Source: Clostridiales bacterium
Lineage (GTDB): Bacteria; Bacillota; Clostridia; Lachnospirales; Lachnospiraceae
Assembly: GCA_018365455.1 (NCBI GenBank)
Contig: JAGZJZ010000018.1
Span: forward strand, 1 to 64,000
DNA length: 64,000 nucleotides
Direction of reading: 5' to 3'
Part shown: positions 34,221 through 43,693 of the stretch, in pieces
Position numbering within the stretch: position 1 is the first letter of the stretch
Layout of the letters: every line of letters begins with the position of its first letter
Notes under the pieces: model-generated
What the model saw: only the letters and a program-made list of their open reading frames with translations
Told to the model about the DNA's origin: nothing
Databases searched by the model: none
Made by a program: the position numbers and the translations under genes

Positions 34221-36668
34221 TTAAACTTTCAACGAGAAATCCGCCTTGTCCAGCGATAAATTCACGTTGTAATACGGATCTCCTTTTTCCAGAATATCCG
34301 GCCATTTCCGCAGAAATACGTTGGCTTCCCTGTTAAAACGCTGTACTTTATCCGGAGTATCCTCATATCCCCTGGATTTGGATTCATAATGATAAAGCTC
34401 TGCATATGGGTTATACACCACTAACTTACCAAGTGACCTGACTTTGAGACAGAAGTCAATGTCATTAAACGCAACCTGAAGTTGCTCGTCAAACCCGCCA
34501 GTCTCTTCAAACACGCTTCTTTTTACCATCATGCATGCCGCTGTTACCGCACTCAAATCAGCAGCACAGATAATTCTGGAAAAATATCCGTTATCTTCCC
34601 GTAAACTGCCGATAAACGCATGACCTGCGATTCCGCCAAAGCCAATGATAACACCTGCATGCTGAATGGTATTATCCTCAAAATACAGCCTGGCTCCCAC
34701 GGCTCCCACATCATCACGTATACAATAGCCCAGCATTTCTTCCAGGCAGTCTCTATTGATAATCTCCGTGTCATTATTTAAAAACAGCAGGTATTCTCCT
34801 TTTGCATGCCGAACACCAAAATTATTGATACCGGAGTAATTAAATACATCTTCCCAGAAGACTACATGCACACACTCATGCTCTGCCTCCAGTCTCTGGT
34901 AATATTCAAATGTTTCTTTTTCCGTACTGTTATTTTCCACAATAATAAATTCTATATTGGGATAAGCCGATTTGGTTAAAATAGATTGGACACATTTATC
35001 CAGATCAGCAGAATGGTCTTTATTCGGAATAATAATCGAAATCAACGGCTTCTCATCCGGTATGACAAATCTGGTCTTATATAACCCCAGATATTCCCCG
35101 TTTGTAACAACTGCTTCGATGCCTACTCTGTCATAATGGGCCTGAACTGCGCGTTTTCCCGCCTCAAATGCATAGAGCTTGCTCTCCGGGTTTTCAGCCG
35201 TGGAATCCTTGTGGGCACGCCAATGATAAAGTGCTTTTGGAATATGGCAGATCTCTTTTGCCTGCTCCACACATCTTAAAATAAAGTCATAATCCTGTGC
35301 TCCGTCAAATTCCTGCCGCAGACAGCCGACCTGTTTTAAAAGCTCTTTTTTTACAACAAATAAATGGCTGATGTAATTCATACTGCATAGTAAATCAATA
35401 TTAAAATCTGATTTAAAATGAGGCTGGAAATATTCTTTTCCATTCATGGTGATTTTATCTTCATCCGTATAGAGCACGTCAATACGGGAATTTTCATTTA
35501 TCGCTTTTATACACTCAAACAGTGCATTTGGCGCCAGCAGATCATCATGGTCTGCAAACGCAATATAATTGCCCGTTGCAATCTGAATTGCACAATTGGT
35601 ATTTTCTGAAATCTGCATCTGCCTTTTTGTATAGATTACCTTAATTCTGGAATCCTTTTTCTGCAATTCATTCAATGTCTCGGTAAGAGGCGAATCCTCC
35701 CCGCTGCCATTGGAAAGACATAATTCAAAATTTTCGTAAGTCTGATTTTGCACGGATTCCACAAATTCTTTCAAATAGGGAATCGGTGTCTTATATAATG
35801 GAACCACTATACTGATCAGCGGTCTTAGCTCGAACTTGGTACGTCTTTGTTCCTCTAATTCCTCTCTGGAAATCAGGTGTTTCTTCCGCCATTTTCCATA
35901 GTTCTCTTCGATATGCAGATCCACACGCATTACTTTTTCTATTGTGCGCTTAATAGCACGCTCCAGGCCGTTTCGTTTCAGATATGCCATGCCTTTTGTA
36001 AAATACGATGGCTGTCCTGCCTTTCCGGCAGCGGAAGAACCCACCGTATAGCCGGACTGAAGTCCACATGCCGATACCGTGATCTTTACCTTTGCGGTGG
36101 CAGGCTTCTGATATTCTATCTGGAAGCCTGCCTGACTGCAGAGCTGCCCCTCCGGAAAATTACCTGCCAAATCCACACGCTGGTGATATTTTATTTCTGC
36201 TTCTATCTTGGCGCCTTTTTTGTCCTGTACTTCAATTTGACAAGGCTCTTTCGATGCCGCCCATCCGCTGACGGACATGTTGCCTCCGGAACCTTCGCTG
36301 ATGGCATCGATACAGAAGTTTACTTCCTTTTGCTGTTTTAAAAGATTGGAAGCCGGAAGCCGGTAAATCTGCTTCTGTTCCTCTTCCACCTTTTGGAATA
36401 CGGATAATTTCTTATAGGAACCGATTTCTTTCGGAAGTTTAATCCATATAAAATATTCCCGGTCAATCTCCAGCCCCTTAGCCAGATATTTTTTCCGCAC
36501 CTCTATCCCCGATAAGTCCGTTATTTTCACGGGAAGCCGCTCCCGGTCCATATATGCAAAAATATTCTTACCGGTGATTTCATCTCCTTCACAAATTCCC
36601 TGCAATACATAGCAGTCCCTGTGTTCCAGATGAAATCTGGCTATCTGTACATTAAATAATCTGTCCAT
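34221..36668 (-). CDS. Large two-domain GT2 glycosyltransferase with N-terminal accessory domain
   Basis: An 815-residue protein. Residues 1-220 form a beta-rich region I do not recognise (possibly carbohydrate-binding). A helical linker follows (about 225-275), then GT2 domain 1 (about 280-520; ISIVVPLYKTP, FADHDDLLAPNAL, DGAQDYDFILRC) and GT2 domain 2 (about 540-790; SIIIPNKDHSADLDKC, LFLNNDTEIINRD, AFNDIDFCLKVR). Both domains have intact metal and base motifs. The C-terminal ~120 residues match those of the 660- and 1014-residue proteins closely (YHYESKSRGYEDT), so the three are paralogues. It probably extends the repeat unit of the exported polysaccharide. Confidence 0.9.
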   Translation of the reverse strand: MDRLFNVQIARFHLEHRDCYVLQGICEGDEITGKNIFAYMDRERLPVKITDLSGIEVRKKYLAKGLEIDREYFIWIKLPKEIGSYKKLSVFQKVEEEQKQIYRLPASNLLKQQKEVNFCIDAISEGSGGNMSVSGWAASKEPCQIEVQDKKGAKIEAEIKYHQRVDLAGNFPEGQLCSQAGFQIEYQKPATAKVKITVSACGLQSGYTVGSSAAGKAGQPSYFTKGMAYLKRNGLERAIKRTIEKVMRVDLHIEENYGKWRKKHLISREELEEQRRTKFELRPLISIVVPLYKTPIPYLKEFVESVQNQTYENFELCLSNGSGEDSPLTETLNELQKKDSRIKVIYTKRQMQISENTNCAIQIATGNYIAFADHDDLLAPNALFECIKAINENSRIDVLYTDEDKITMNGKEYFQPHFKSDFNIDLLCSMNYISHLFVVKKELLKQVGCLRQEFDGAQDYDFILRCVEQAKEICHIPKALYHWRAHKDSTAENPESKLYAFEAGKRAVQAHYDRVGIEAVVTNGEYLGLYKTRFVIPDEKPLISIIIPNKDHSADLDKCVQSILTKSAYPNIEFIIVENNSTEKETFEYYQRLEAEHECVHVVFWEDVFNYSGINNFGVRHAKGEYLLFLNNDTEIINRDCLEEMLGYCIRDDVGAVGARLYFEDNTIQHAGVIIGFGGIAGHAFIGSLREDNGYFSRIICAADLSAVTAACMMVKRSVFEETGGFDEQLQVAFNDIDFCLKVRSLGKLVVYNPYAELYHYESKSRGYEDTPDKVQRFNREANVFLRKWPDILEKGDPYYNVNLSLDKADFSLKV

Positions 36669-36704
36669 CCGTATCCTCCTAAATTCATTACCGCATACTG
36701 CCGC

Positions 36705-39700
36705 TTACCAAAGGGTAAACGGCGCGCGGTTTACTGAGAAGTTCTCATTGTAATAAGGATCCCCTGCATCTACAACAGGTCCCCATACAGAACGGAACTT
36801 CTCTACCTCTCTCTGGAAACGCTCCTGTTTTTCCGGCGTATCCTCGTAGCCTCTGGATTTGGATTCGTAATGATGCCATAGAGAAAAAGCATTATAAACG
36901 ATCAGATACTTTTTCTCCCGTACTTTCATACAGAATTCCACGTCATTTAACGCTACGGCAAAATCTTCATTAAAACATCCTACTTCTTCGAATACCTGGC
37001 GGCGAACCATCATACATGCAGCCGTTACCGCACTGTAATTACAGTTAATAACAGGCCGGAGCATAAATCCAAGATCATCCTTCCCGATTCCGGAAAAGAC
37101 ATGTCCTGCAAATCCTCCAAATCCCAGTACAATGCCGGCGTGCTGAACGGTATCATCCGCAAACAGCAATTTCGCACCAACGCATCCGACTTCTTTTCGC
37201 ATACAGCAGCCCAGCATTTCCCGAATGCCGTCCTCGCTGATTAATTCCGTATCATTGTTTAAAAACAGCAGATAATCCCCTTTTGCATGCTTTACACCAA
37301 AGTTATTGATGGCTGAATAATTAAAACCACTTTCCCAGGTAACCACATGGACATTTTGAAACTCCTGCTGCAGTTTCTCATAGTAGGAGAAAGTCTCTTT
37401 CTTTTCACTGTTATTTTCCACAATAATAAATTCAATATTTTTATAATTGCTCCGATCCTGGATAGAGCGCACGCAAAGATCCAGGTCTTTGCTATGGTCT
37501 TTATTTGGAATAATGATAGAAACCAGGGGATCACCCGGCGTATGGTATTTTACATGGTTCATTCCCCAGAGATCCATTCTTTCCACATCCGCTTTTACAC
37601 CAACACGTTTCAGATGTTCCTCTATGGCTTTTCTTCCCGCTTCGTATGCATACATTTTGCTTTCCGGATTCTCAGCGGTGGAATTGCTGTGCATTCTCCA
37701 ATAATATAAAATTTTAGGCACATGCTTAATCACCTTTGCCTTTTCGATACAACGGAACATCAGATCATAGTCCTGGGCACCGTCAAATTCTTTTCGAAAT
37801 CCGCCCACTTCATGGAAAATCGTACTTTTTACAACAAAAAGATGGGTGATATAATTATGGGAACGCAGCAGATCCAGACTAAAGTCCGGCTTCAGATTGG
37901 GATCCATGTGTTCGGATAGATCTGCATTCACCTTATCTTCATCCGAATAAACGATATCCGTCTTCTTATCCTGCAGTGCCTGCACCATTTCACTCAGAGC
38001 GTTCGGTGCCAGGACATCATCATGATCCAGAAGCGCAATATAATCACCGGTCGCCAGTGGAACCGCACCATTGGTATTCTCGGAAATGCCCTTATTGCTG
38101 TCCAGCAGAACATATTTAATTCTGAGATCCTTTTTCGCATAGGACTCTAAAGCTTCTTCCAGCTCTTTATTCCCGCAGCTGCCGTCTGCAATACACAATT
38201 CCCATTTTCCATAGGTCTGTGACTGAACGGAACCGATCATCTCATGGAGATACTTCAGCGGTGTATGATATGTGGGAACTAAAATGCTGATCACCGGCTC
38301 ATAGATAAACTGATGCTTTCTCTGGTTCTCTAACTGTGCCACCGTAGGAAGCTGTGCTTCAAACCAGTTCTGGTATGGGGTTTTCGGTTTTACCACTTGC
38401 GTATCCGGCTTTTGCGGCATCATCTGTTTTGCCTTGAACTTGGCATAGTTTCGCGCTGTACGCATTTTTTCCATCGCCTGGAAGCCTTTTGTCTGTTTCA
38501 GGGCATGCAGCTGATTCTGCAGTTCTTTTCCCTTATCATGATAGTTCCTTGCTTTCTCCCGCAATGTCACCAATTCTTTTCTCTGGGCCGCCAGATTTTT
38601 AACCAGTTCCCGTTCATCCAGAATTTCAATATGTCCCTGAATTGTAATAGTATGAAGTTCTTTAAAATTTCCATGGATCATATACGCAGGATCATAATCC
38701 CAGAAAACATCCCCGTCCCCCTGACAAAATCCATTGATCGGCTCAATCTGTGTCATACACTCCGAAATAACTTTGTCAATTCTGCAGCGGCAGATTTCCC
38801 GTTCCAGCGGGTCCCATCGAAGAGCTCTGATGTCACCCGGATTCTCTATCTTAAAAGTAACTGAAAAACAGCCGTCTTTATCTAAATATAACTTCTGATG
38901 TTCGGACCGGTCTTCAGAAAAGACTTCTCCCCCCGCATAATATAGGGTACTTACAAACTTCGTCTTAGGATGATAATTCACTCCCAGCCCATCACCTCTC
39001 AGGTCAATAAATCCCTGGGAAATAGAGCTGTACATCTCACGAATTGGCACATGTCCCCGTACTACATAATCCTGAAAAGATTTCTCCATTTCCAGATAGA
39101 CCGGTATCAGATCGGGAGAGATCCCTTCCTCCTGAAAATAAGGTGCCAGATCGTGCTTCGATATATCTTCATTACCGTGTAGAAAATAGTGAATAACACG
39201 GAAAATTACAAAGTCAACCGGAATAGGAAAGTCAAAGGTCCATTCATAATCGATCAGATTCCAGCCTTTGCCCACCAAAATATTGCCCAGTACCATGTCT
39301 ATATCCGATACCGGCATGGAATACAGGTCTTTTGGAAGATTTGGCGCACCAAAAATTTCTCTGAATTCATCCGTCATTTTAAAAGGCTCTGTAGCACTCT
39401 CACGAATAATTTCAATATAGATATTCAGATACTTCATGGCTTTTTCTTTCTTGCCGGACTGCCACAGATGATGCAGACCCTCTTCTAAAGTATACATCCC
39501 CTCCAGATATTCCAGTTCTACACCTTCTTCTGTCAATGCACAGTGATTAACCGAAATCTTTGTGCCCTGAAACATACTGGACAGTTCATCGTACCATCTC
39601 TTTATATTATTGACATGAGAAATTCCCTCTTCATAACAGGGTACCTTCCGGACTATTTTTTTCTTATGTTCATCCATCAGGATATCTGTACGAATATCAA

Positions 39701-39749
39701 ATGCTTTACTTCTTTCATTTGAAAATTTGGAATATACCACTTTTTTCAT
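36705..39749 (-). CDS. Kinase-like/coiled-coil/two-domain GT2 fusion protein
   Basis: A 1014-residue protein. Residues about 1-230 look like an atypical kinase (APH-like) lobe pair: KIVRKVPCYEEG resembles the ATP-binding Lys strand, VSDIDMVLGNILVG takes the catalytic-loop place (His of HGD replaced) and NLIDYEWTFDFPIP resembles the DFG-type metal motif. A beta-rich part follows, then a coiled coil (about 381-430), then GT2 domain 1 (about 480-720; ISILVPTYHTP, LLDHDDVLAPNAL) and GT2 domain 2 (about 738-1000; SIIIPNKDHSKD, LFLNNDTELIS). The upstream methyltransferase ends where similar proteins, as I recall them, continue into this kinase-like part. The arrangement recalls WbdD, which phosphorylates and methylates the end of O-antigen chains. 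Confidence 0.85.
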   Translation of the reverse strand: MKKVVYSKFSNERSKAFDIRTDILMDEHKKKIVRKVPCYEEGISHVNNIKRWYDELSSMFQGTKISVNHCALTEEGVELEYLEGMYTLEEGLHHLWQSGKKEKAMKYLNIYIEIIRESATEPFKMTDEFREIFGAPNLPKDLYSMPVSDIDMVLGNILVGKGWNLIDYEWTFDFPIPVDFVIFRVIHYFLHGNEDISKHDLAPYFQEEGISPDLIPVYLEMEKSFQDYVVRGHVPIREMYSSISQGFIDLRGDGLGVNYHPKTKFVSTLYYAGGEVFSEDRSEHQKLYLDKDGCFSVTFKIENPGDIRALRWDPLEREICRCRIDKVISECMTQIEPINGFCQGDGDVFWDYDPAYMIHGNFKELHTITIQGHIEILDERELVKNLAAQRKELVTLREKARNYHDKGKELQNQLHALKQTKGFQAMEKMRTARNYAKFKAKQMMPQKPDTQVVKPKTPYQNWFEAQLPTVAQLENQRKHQFIYEPVISILVPTYHTPLKYLHEMIGSVQSQTYGKWELCIADGSCGNKELEEALESYAKKDLRIKYVLLDSNKGISENTNGAVPLATGDYIALLDHDDVLAPNALSEMVQALQDKKTDIVYSDEDKVNADLSEHMDPNLKPDFSLDLLRSHNYITHLFVVKSTIFHEVGGFRKEFDGAQDYDLMFRCIEKAKVIKHVPKILYYWRMHSNSTAENPESKMYAYEAGRKAIEEHLKRVGVKADVERMDLWGMNHVKYHTPGDPLVSIIIPNKDHSKDLDLCVRSIQDRSNYKNIEFIIVENNSEKKETFSYYEKLQQEFQNVHVVTWESGFNYSAINNFGVKHAKGDYLLFLNNDTELISEDGIREMLGCCMRKEVGCVGAKLLFADDTVQHAGIVLGFGGFAGHVFSGIGKDDLGFMLRPVINCNYSAVTAACMMVRRQVFEEVGCFNEDFAVALNDVEFCMKVREKKYLIVYNAFSLWHHYESKSRGYEDTPEKQERFQREVEKFRSVWGPVVDAGDPYYNENFSVNRAPFTLW

Positions 39750-39782
39750 AATAATTATTTGTTCCTTTCTGGAGCATATCTG

Positions 39783-40703
39783 TTAAACACGCTCTAAAAT
39801 CGCCAGGTATGAATTGGAATACAGCGGAAACAAGCGGCTGTCTATCAAAGAATCAAACACTTTTTCCTCATCGAATAATAGAAGCCTCTCTCTGTCAAAA
39901 TTCCAGATATTTTTATTTAATTCTCCCTTTTTGGGAAGATATTCATCTGAATAAATCGTCATTGGAAGCTTGTAGTCCGGGTATGGATAATAGAAATCCA
40001 CATTTGCAAAGCCGGCCTCTTTAAAGATATCTTCCAGTTCCGGTTTGGAAAAAGTATGCACGCCGCTGGTATTCGGATAATTTTCCAATCCTTCAAAATA
40101 GGTTCCCACATGATCTTCCCTGCAGCCTGCCCAGTATTTCAGCCCCAGCCGGTTTTCAATGGCAATAATCAGTTTCCCCTGGGGTTTTAAATGAGTTCCG
40201 ATTAAACGTAAAAACTCGGTATATGGTTCATCTGTTCCAATATATCCTTCCGCATATTCAAAGACACCAATTAATGTGATATAATCAAACTTCTTATCCA
40301 GACTCTTCTCAATGTCTGCGAAGTTCCCTACACATATGTTAATATTGTCATAATTCCGGTTGCGGTTCGCATTGATCAGGCTTCTCTTTTTCGACAGTTC
40401 GATGCAGGTAACCTCTTTTACCCTGCGTGCGAGCGCACCGGTGATCGCTCCGCAGCCGGAGCCGATTTCCAGTACCTCTGCCTGTTTTTGAAACGGGAAC
40501 CAGTCAATGATGTTCTGTCTGATATGAGACATGTGGTATAACACTGACCAGTCCCGGCTGTCTGCAATCACCTGATTTAATTCCTCTTCTTCATAACGGC
40601 TTGCTATTTCCAGAAGCATATCTTCAATTTTGCCGTCGCTGTACAAATCTTCGCCTGGATAGTATTTATAATCCAGCCGGACTTTTCCCACCTGTTCCTC
40701 CAT
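39783..40703 (-). CDS. Class I SAM-dependent methyltransferase
   Basis: A 306-residue protein with a Rossmann methyltransferase core: AEVLEIGSGCGAITGALAR (motif I), VTCIELSKKR (acidic motif II), DYITLIGVFEYA (motif IV) and LKPQGKLIIAIENRLGLKYW. The start at 40703 is 6 bases after AAGGA; a TTG two codons earlier is less likely. It lies 33 bp before the kinase-like/GT2 fusion and just after the ABC exporter genes. It probably O-methylates a sugar or phosphate at the growing end of the glycan. The substrate is inferred from position only. Confidence 0.88.
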   Translation of the reverse strand: MEEQVGKVRLDYKYYPGEDLYSDGKIEDMLLEIASRYEEEELNQVIADSRDWSVLYHMSHIRQNIIDWFPFQKQAEVLEIGSGCGAITGALARRVKEVTCIELSKKRSLINANRNRNYDNINICVGNFADIEKSLDKKFDYITLIGVFEYAEGYIGTDEPYTEFLRLIGTHLKPQGKLIIAIENRLGLKYWAGCREDHVGTYFEGLENYPNTSGVHTFSKPELEDIFKEAGFANVDFYYPYPDYKLPMTIYSDEYLPKKGELNKNIWNFDRERLLLFDEEKVFDSLIDSRLFPLYSNSYLAILERV

Positions 40704-40739
40704 TGTCAATCCTTTTCCTTTCCCCGTATTGGAAATGCC

Positions 40740-40768
40740 GAACTATTGTGCTAAACAGGCACTAGTTC
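40740..40768 (-). other. Intergenic hairpin at the end of the exporter ATPase gene
   Basis: GAACTA-TTGTGC pairs imperfectly with GGCAC-TAGTTC around a 6-base loop and covers the ATPase stop codon. There is no T run, so it is more likely an mRNA stability or processing structure than a terminator. Confidence 0.35.
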
Positions 40769-42057
40769 AGTAACGCAACTTTCGAATTCGCATCATAGAA
40801 ACCAACGGTATTCTTGGTTGATACGATCGTCAAATTGCATACCTCATATAACCTGTGATGTACAACAAAATCCACCTGGTCATAGCCGGTGCATCCAAGT
40901 GAGAGCATATACTCTCCTCCCTGCATATCCATGCGCTGTGTAAATGCTATTTCCTGATATTCTCCCGGTCCTTTGCTCTGTACATTCACTTTTTCAAACA
41001 AACTGTTGGTACCGGTTACGTCTGTTCCTTTCAGGTCAGTAATCGTAAATGCATAAATTGGATCATTAATCTTATCATGAAACTTCACACGCATCTTTAT
41101 GGTGCATGTGCTTCCTTTTTCAATGGTGTTGCTGGACAATCCTTTTTCATCTATAATATTGAATCCGATAATTTCAGCTTTCTTATCTCCATATTCGTTA
41201 ATATGGGGATTTACATCGAAGGACGGACTCCATTCTTCCTGGTTCTCTATATCCGCTGCCAGGACAGTTTTTTTCTCCGGTACGACTTCCGTCAGCTTCC
41301 CCTGGTCATCCAAATCCAGTTGGTTAACCAGAACCTTCTTATACATGTCCACCATCTGTTTCGGCACGCCTTCCGCCAGCTTCTTTCCCTTATTCAAGAG
41401 AATTACACGGTCACAGTACTTACTGATACTGCTCAGGTCGTGGCTTACCAGAAGAATCGTCTTTCCCATCTTCTTAAAGTCCTCGAACTTGCGGTAACAC
41501 TTTGTCTGGAAAAACACGTCTCCAACAGAGAGCGCTTCATCCACAATCAAAATCTCCGGTTCTATATTAATCGCAACTGCAAATGCCAGGCGGACAAACA
41601 TACCGCTGGAATAAGTCTTCACCGGCTGGTATATAAATTCCCCAATATCAGCAAATTCCAGGATATCGTCAATCTTTTTTTCAATCTCTTCTCTTGTGAA
41701 GCCAATCATGGTTCCATTCAGATATATATTTTCAATTCCGGTGTATTCCATATTGAAACCCGCTCCCAACTCTAACAGTGCTGAAATTCTGCCGTTCACC
41801 GTCAGATTTCCGCCGGTGGGATTCAATACACCTGTAATAATCTTTAAAATCGTAGACTTCCCGGAACCATTGGTTCCGATAATGCCAATCGTCTCACCTT
41901 TTTTTACATCAAAGCTGACATGCTGCAGTGCATAGTGATCTCTGGAAAGAACTTTGTTCCTGCTAAGGCCCAATGATTCCTTCAACCGGTCGGTAGGCTT
42001 GTCATACAACTTATATATTTTCGTAAGGTCTTCTACCTTAATCGCTATCTCATCCAT
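40762..42057 (-). CDS. Polysaccharide ABC exporter ATPase with C-terminal Wzt-type domain
   Basis: A 431-residue protein. The ATPase domain (about 1-245) has Walker A GTNGSGKST, signature YSSGMFVRLAFA, Walker B EILIVDEALSVGD and the H-loop LLVSHD. An extension of about 185 residues follows with a beta-sandwich pattern like Wzt C-terminal domains (CTIKMRVKFHD, FTITDLKGTDVTGTNS, GEYMLSLGCTGYD). In O8/O9a O-antigen systems that domain binds the capped end of the glycan and licenses export. Teichoic-acid TagH exporters lack this type of domain. It pairs with the permease 15 bp upstream. Confidence 0.93.
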   Translation of the reverse strand: MDEIAIKVEDLTKIYKLYDKPTDRLKESLGLSRNKVLSRDHYALQHVSFDVKKGETIGIIGTNGSGKSTILKIITGVLNPTGGNLTVNGRISALLELGAGFNMEYTGIENIYLNGTMIGFTREEIEKKIDDILEFADIGEFIYQPVKTYSSGMFVRLAFAVAINIEPEILIVDEALSVGDVFFQTKCYRKFEDFKKMGKTILLVSHDLSSISKYCDRVILLNKGKKLAEGVPKQMVDMYKKVLVNQLDLDDQGKLTEVVPEKKTVLAADIENQEEWSPSFDVNPHINEYGDKKAEIIGFNIIDEKGLSSNTIEKGSTCTIKMRVKFHDKINDPIYAFTITDLKGTDVTGTNSLFEKVNVQSKGPGEYQEIAFTQRMDMQGGEYMLSLGCTGYDQVDFVVHHRLYEVCNLTIVSTKNTVGFYDANSKVALLN

Positions 42058-42072
42058 TCATTCTACCTCTTC

Positions 42073-42879
42073 CTACAAAACATCTGCAAAATGTACCTTT
42101 AATTTTCTAAATAGTTTGGCACCTATAAAGAATAAAACTGCCGTAAAAACCCAGAAATAAAGTGTCTGCCAGGGATGATTCCAAAAGCCCACTTTATCGA
42201 TTAATGACTCACGGTAGCCAAATACAATATAATACATCGGGTTCAGTTTAAAAATCACTGCCAGTATCCCGGTAATCTTCAGATCTTCAAAATTCCACAT
42301 AATAGGCGTCATCCAGACACCTACCTGCAGGATAATATTGATAATCTGGGTTAAATCCCTGAAAAAAATTACAATTGCACTGGTAACATAGGACAGCGCC
42401 AATACCATCACAAACATGCAAAATGAATAATAAATAATCTGCAATGCATAAAGGGTTGGATAATGCCCGGACACCGTATACATAACAAGAACTACTACAA
42501 TAAAAAACAAATGTACAAACAGTGCCGATATTACTTTTACCACCGGAAGAATACTGATTTTAAAAACTACTTTTTTAACCAGATAACTATACTCGATAAA
42601 AGCATTCGTCCCATTGTTCAGCCCTTCTGAAAAGAAAAACCAGGGAACCAGACCTGCAACCAGCCACAATACAAAGGGCACGTCCCGAACCGGACCGGAC
42701 CTTAATTTAGAAAATACAAACGAATAGACAAGAACGGTTACAATGGGCTGGACAAATGCCCAGATAATCCCAAGATACGAACCTGCAAATCTCGTTTTGA
42801 AATCATTTTTTGCCAGCTGCATAATCAGTTTACGGTTATGGTACAGCTCTGACGGCAGGGAAATTATTCTACTTAACAT
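42073..42879 (-). CDS. Polysaccharide ABC exporter permease (Wzm/TagG-like)
   Basis: A 268-residue ABC-2 permease with six TM helices. Its N-terminal motif LIMQLAKNDFKTRFAGSYLGIIWAF is diagnostic of Wzm/KpsM/TagG exporters (amphipathic gate helix then TM1). SAIVIFFRDLTQIINIILQ and the ending YFWVFTAVLFFIGAKLFRKLK are also typical. It forms the channel that moves the lipid-linked polysaccharide across the membrane, driven by the adjacent ATPase. Confidence 0.94.
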   Translation of the reverse strand: MLSRIISLPSELYHNRKLIMQLAKNDFKTRFAGSYLGIIWAFVQPIVTVLVYSFVFSKLRSGPVRDVPFVLWLVAGLVPWFFFSEGLNNGTNAFIEYSYLVKKVVFKISILPVVKVISALFVHLFFIVVVLVMYTVSGHYPTLYALQIIYYSFCMFVMVLALSYVTSAIVIFFRDLTQIINIILQVGVWMTPIMWNFEDLKITGILAVIFKLNPMYYIVFGYRESLIDKVGFWNHPWQTLYFWVFTAVLFFIGAKLFRKLKVHFADVL

Positions 42880-42892
42880 TTAACTACCTCTA

Positions 42893-43444
42893 TTATTTCT
42901 TAAGTGTCGCAATGCCGCCCCACTTCTGATCTTTATCAGAAATGATAAGCTGCATATCAGCTGGGATCGGCCATTTTACTCCTATTTCAGGATCGTTCCA
43001 TGCCAGTCCGCCTTCATCATTCGGATGATAAAAATCCGTACACTTATAAGCAAATTCCGCGGTATCAGACAATACTACAAAGCCGTGTGCAAAATTTTTC
43101 GGAATAAAAAATTGTTTTTTATTTTCCGCTGAGAGTACCACACCAAACCATTTTCCATAAGTTTTGGAGCCTTCCCTCAAATCCACGGCAACATCAAATA
43201 CTTCACCGGAAACGACCCGGACTAATTTATCCTGTGGGAAATTAATCTGGAAATGAAGTCCACGCAGTACGCCTTTTTTAGACATCGACTGATTATCCTG
43301 GACAAACTCCATATCAATCCCTGCTTCTTTATAGTCATTATAATTATATGTTTCCATAAAATAACCGCGTTCATCACCGAAAACGGCAGGTGTTACCACT
43401 TTTAAACCTTCTATTTCACATGTCTCTACTGTAATCTTACCCAT
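42893..43444 (-). CDS. rmlC: dTDP-4-dehydrorhamnose 3,5-epimerase
   Basis: A 183-residue cupin enzyme of the dTDP-rhamnose pathway. Motifs: FGDERGYFMETYN, QDNQSMSKKGVLRGLHFQ with the catalytic His, VRVVSGEVFDVAVDLR, FIPKNFAHGFVVLSD and the Tyr-containing YKCTDFYHP. The start is uncertain: 43444 gives the usual family N-terminus (MGKITVETCEIEGLKV), 43456 is 4 codons longer, and neither has a strong ribosome-binding site. A frame up to 43537 exists. Bases 43445-43693 hold no other gene that I can support. Confidence 0.94.
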   Translation of the reverse strand: MGKITVETCEIEGLKVVTPAVFGDERGYFMETYNYNDYKEAGIDMEFVQDNQSMSKKGVLRGLHFQINFPQDKLVRVVSGEVFDVAVDLREGSKTYGKWFGVVLSAENKKQFFIPKNFAHGFVVLSDTAEFAYKCTDFYHPNDEGGLAWNDPEIGVKWPIPADMQLIISDKDQKWGGIATLKK

Positions 43445-43693
43445 TATTTTACCCATTTTAACTGCAGGATTGCCTGCAATACTGCCACATTCAAACAAGC
43501 CGAAAGAATCACCGTGGCTTCCTTTCTGTATCATCATTTTCTTTCAGCCTTTAAAAGTCATTTCCTTTTACACATAACCTCTATCATCTACTCTTATCAT
43601 AAGATTTAAATCATTAAAAGCTCTGATCCGGACAGCTCTGCTGAATAATCATCATCACAAATTTCAGGTTCATTCAGCGAAATTACTATCCGC

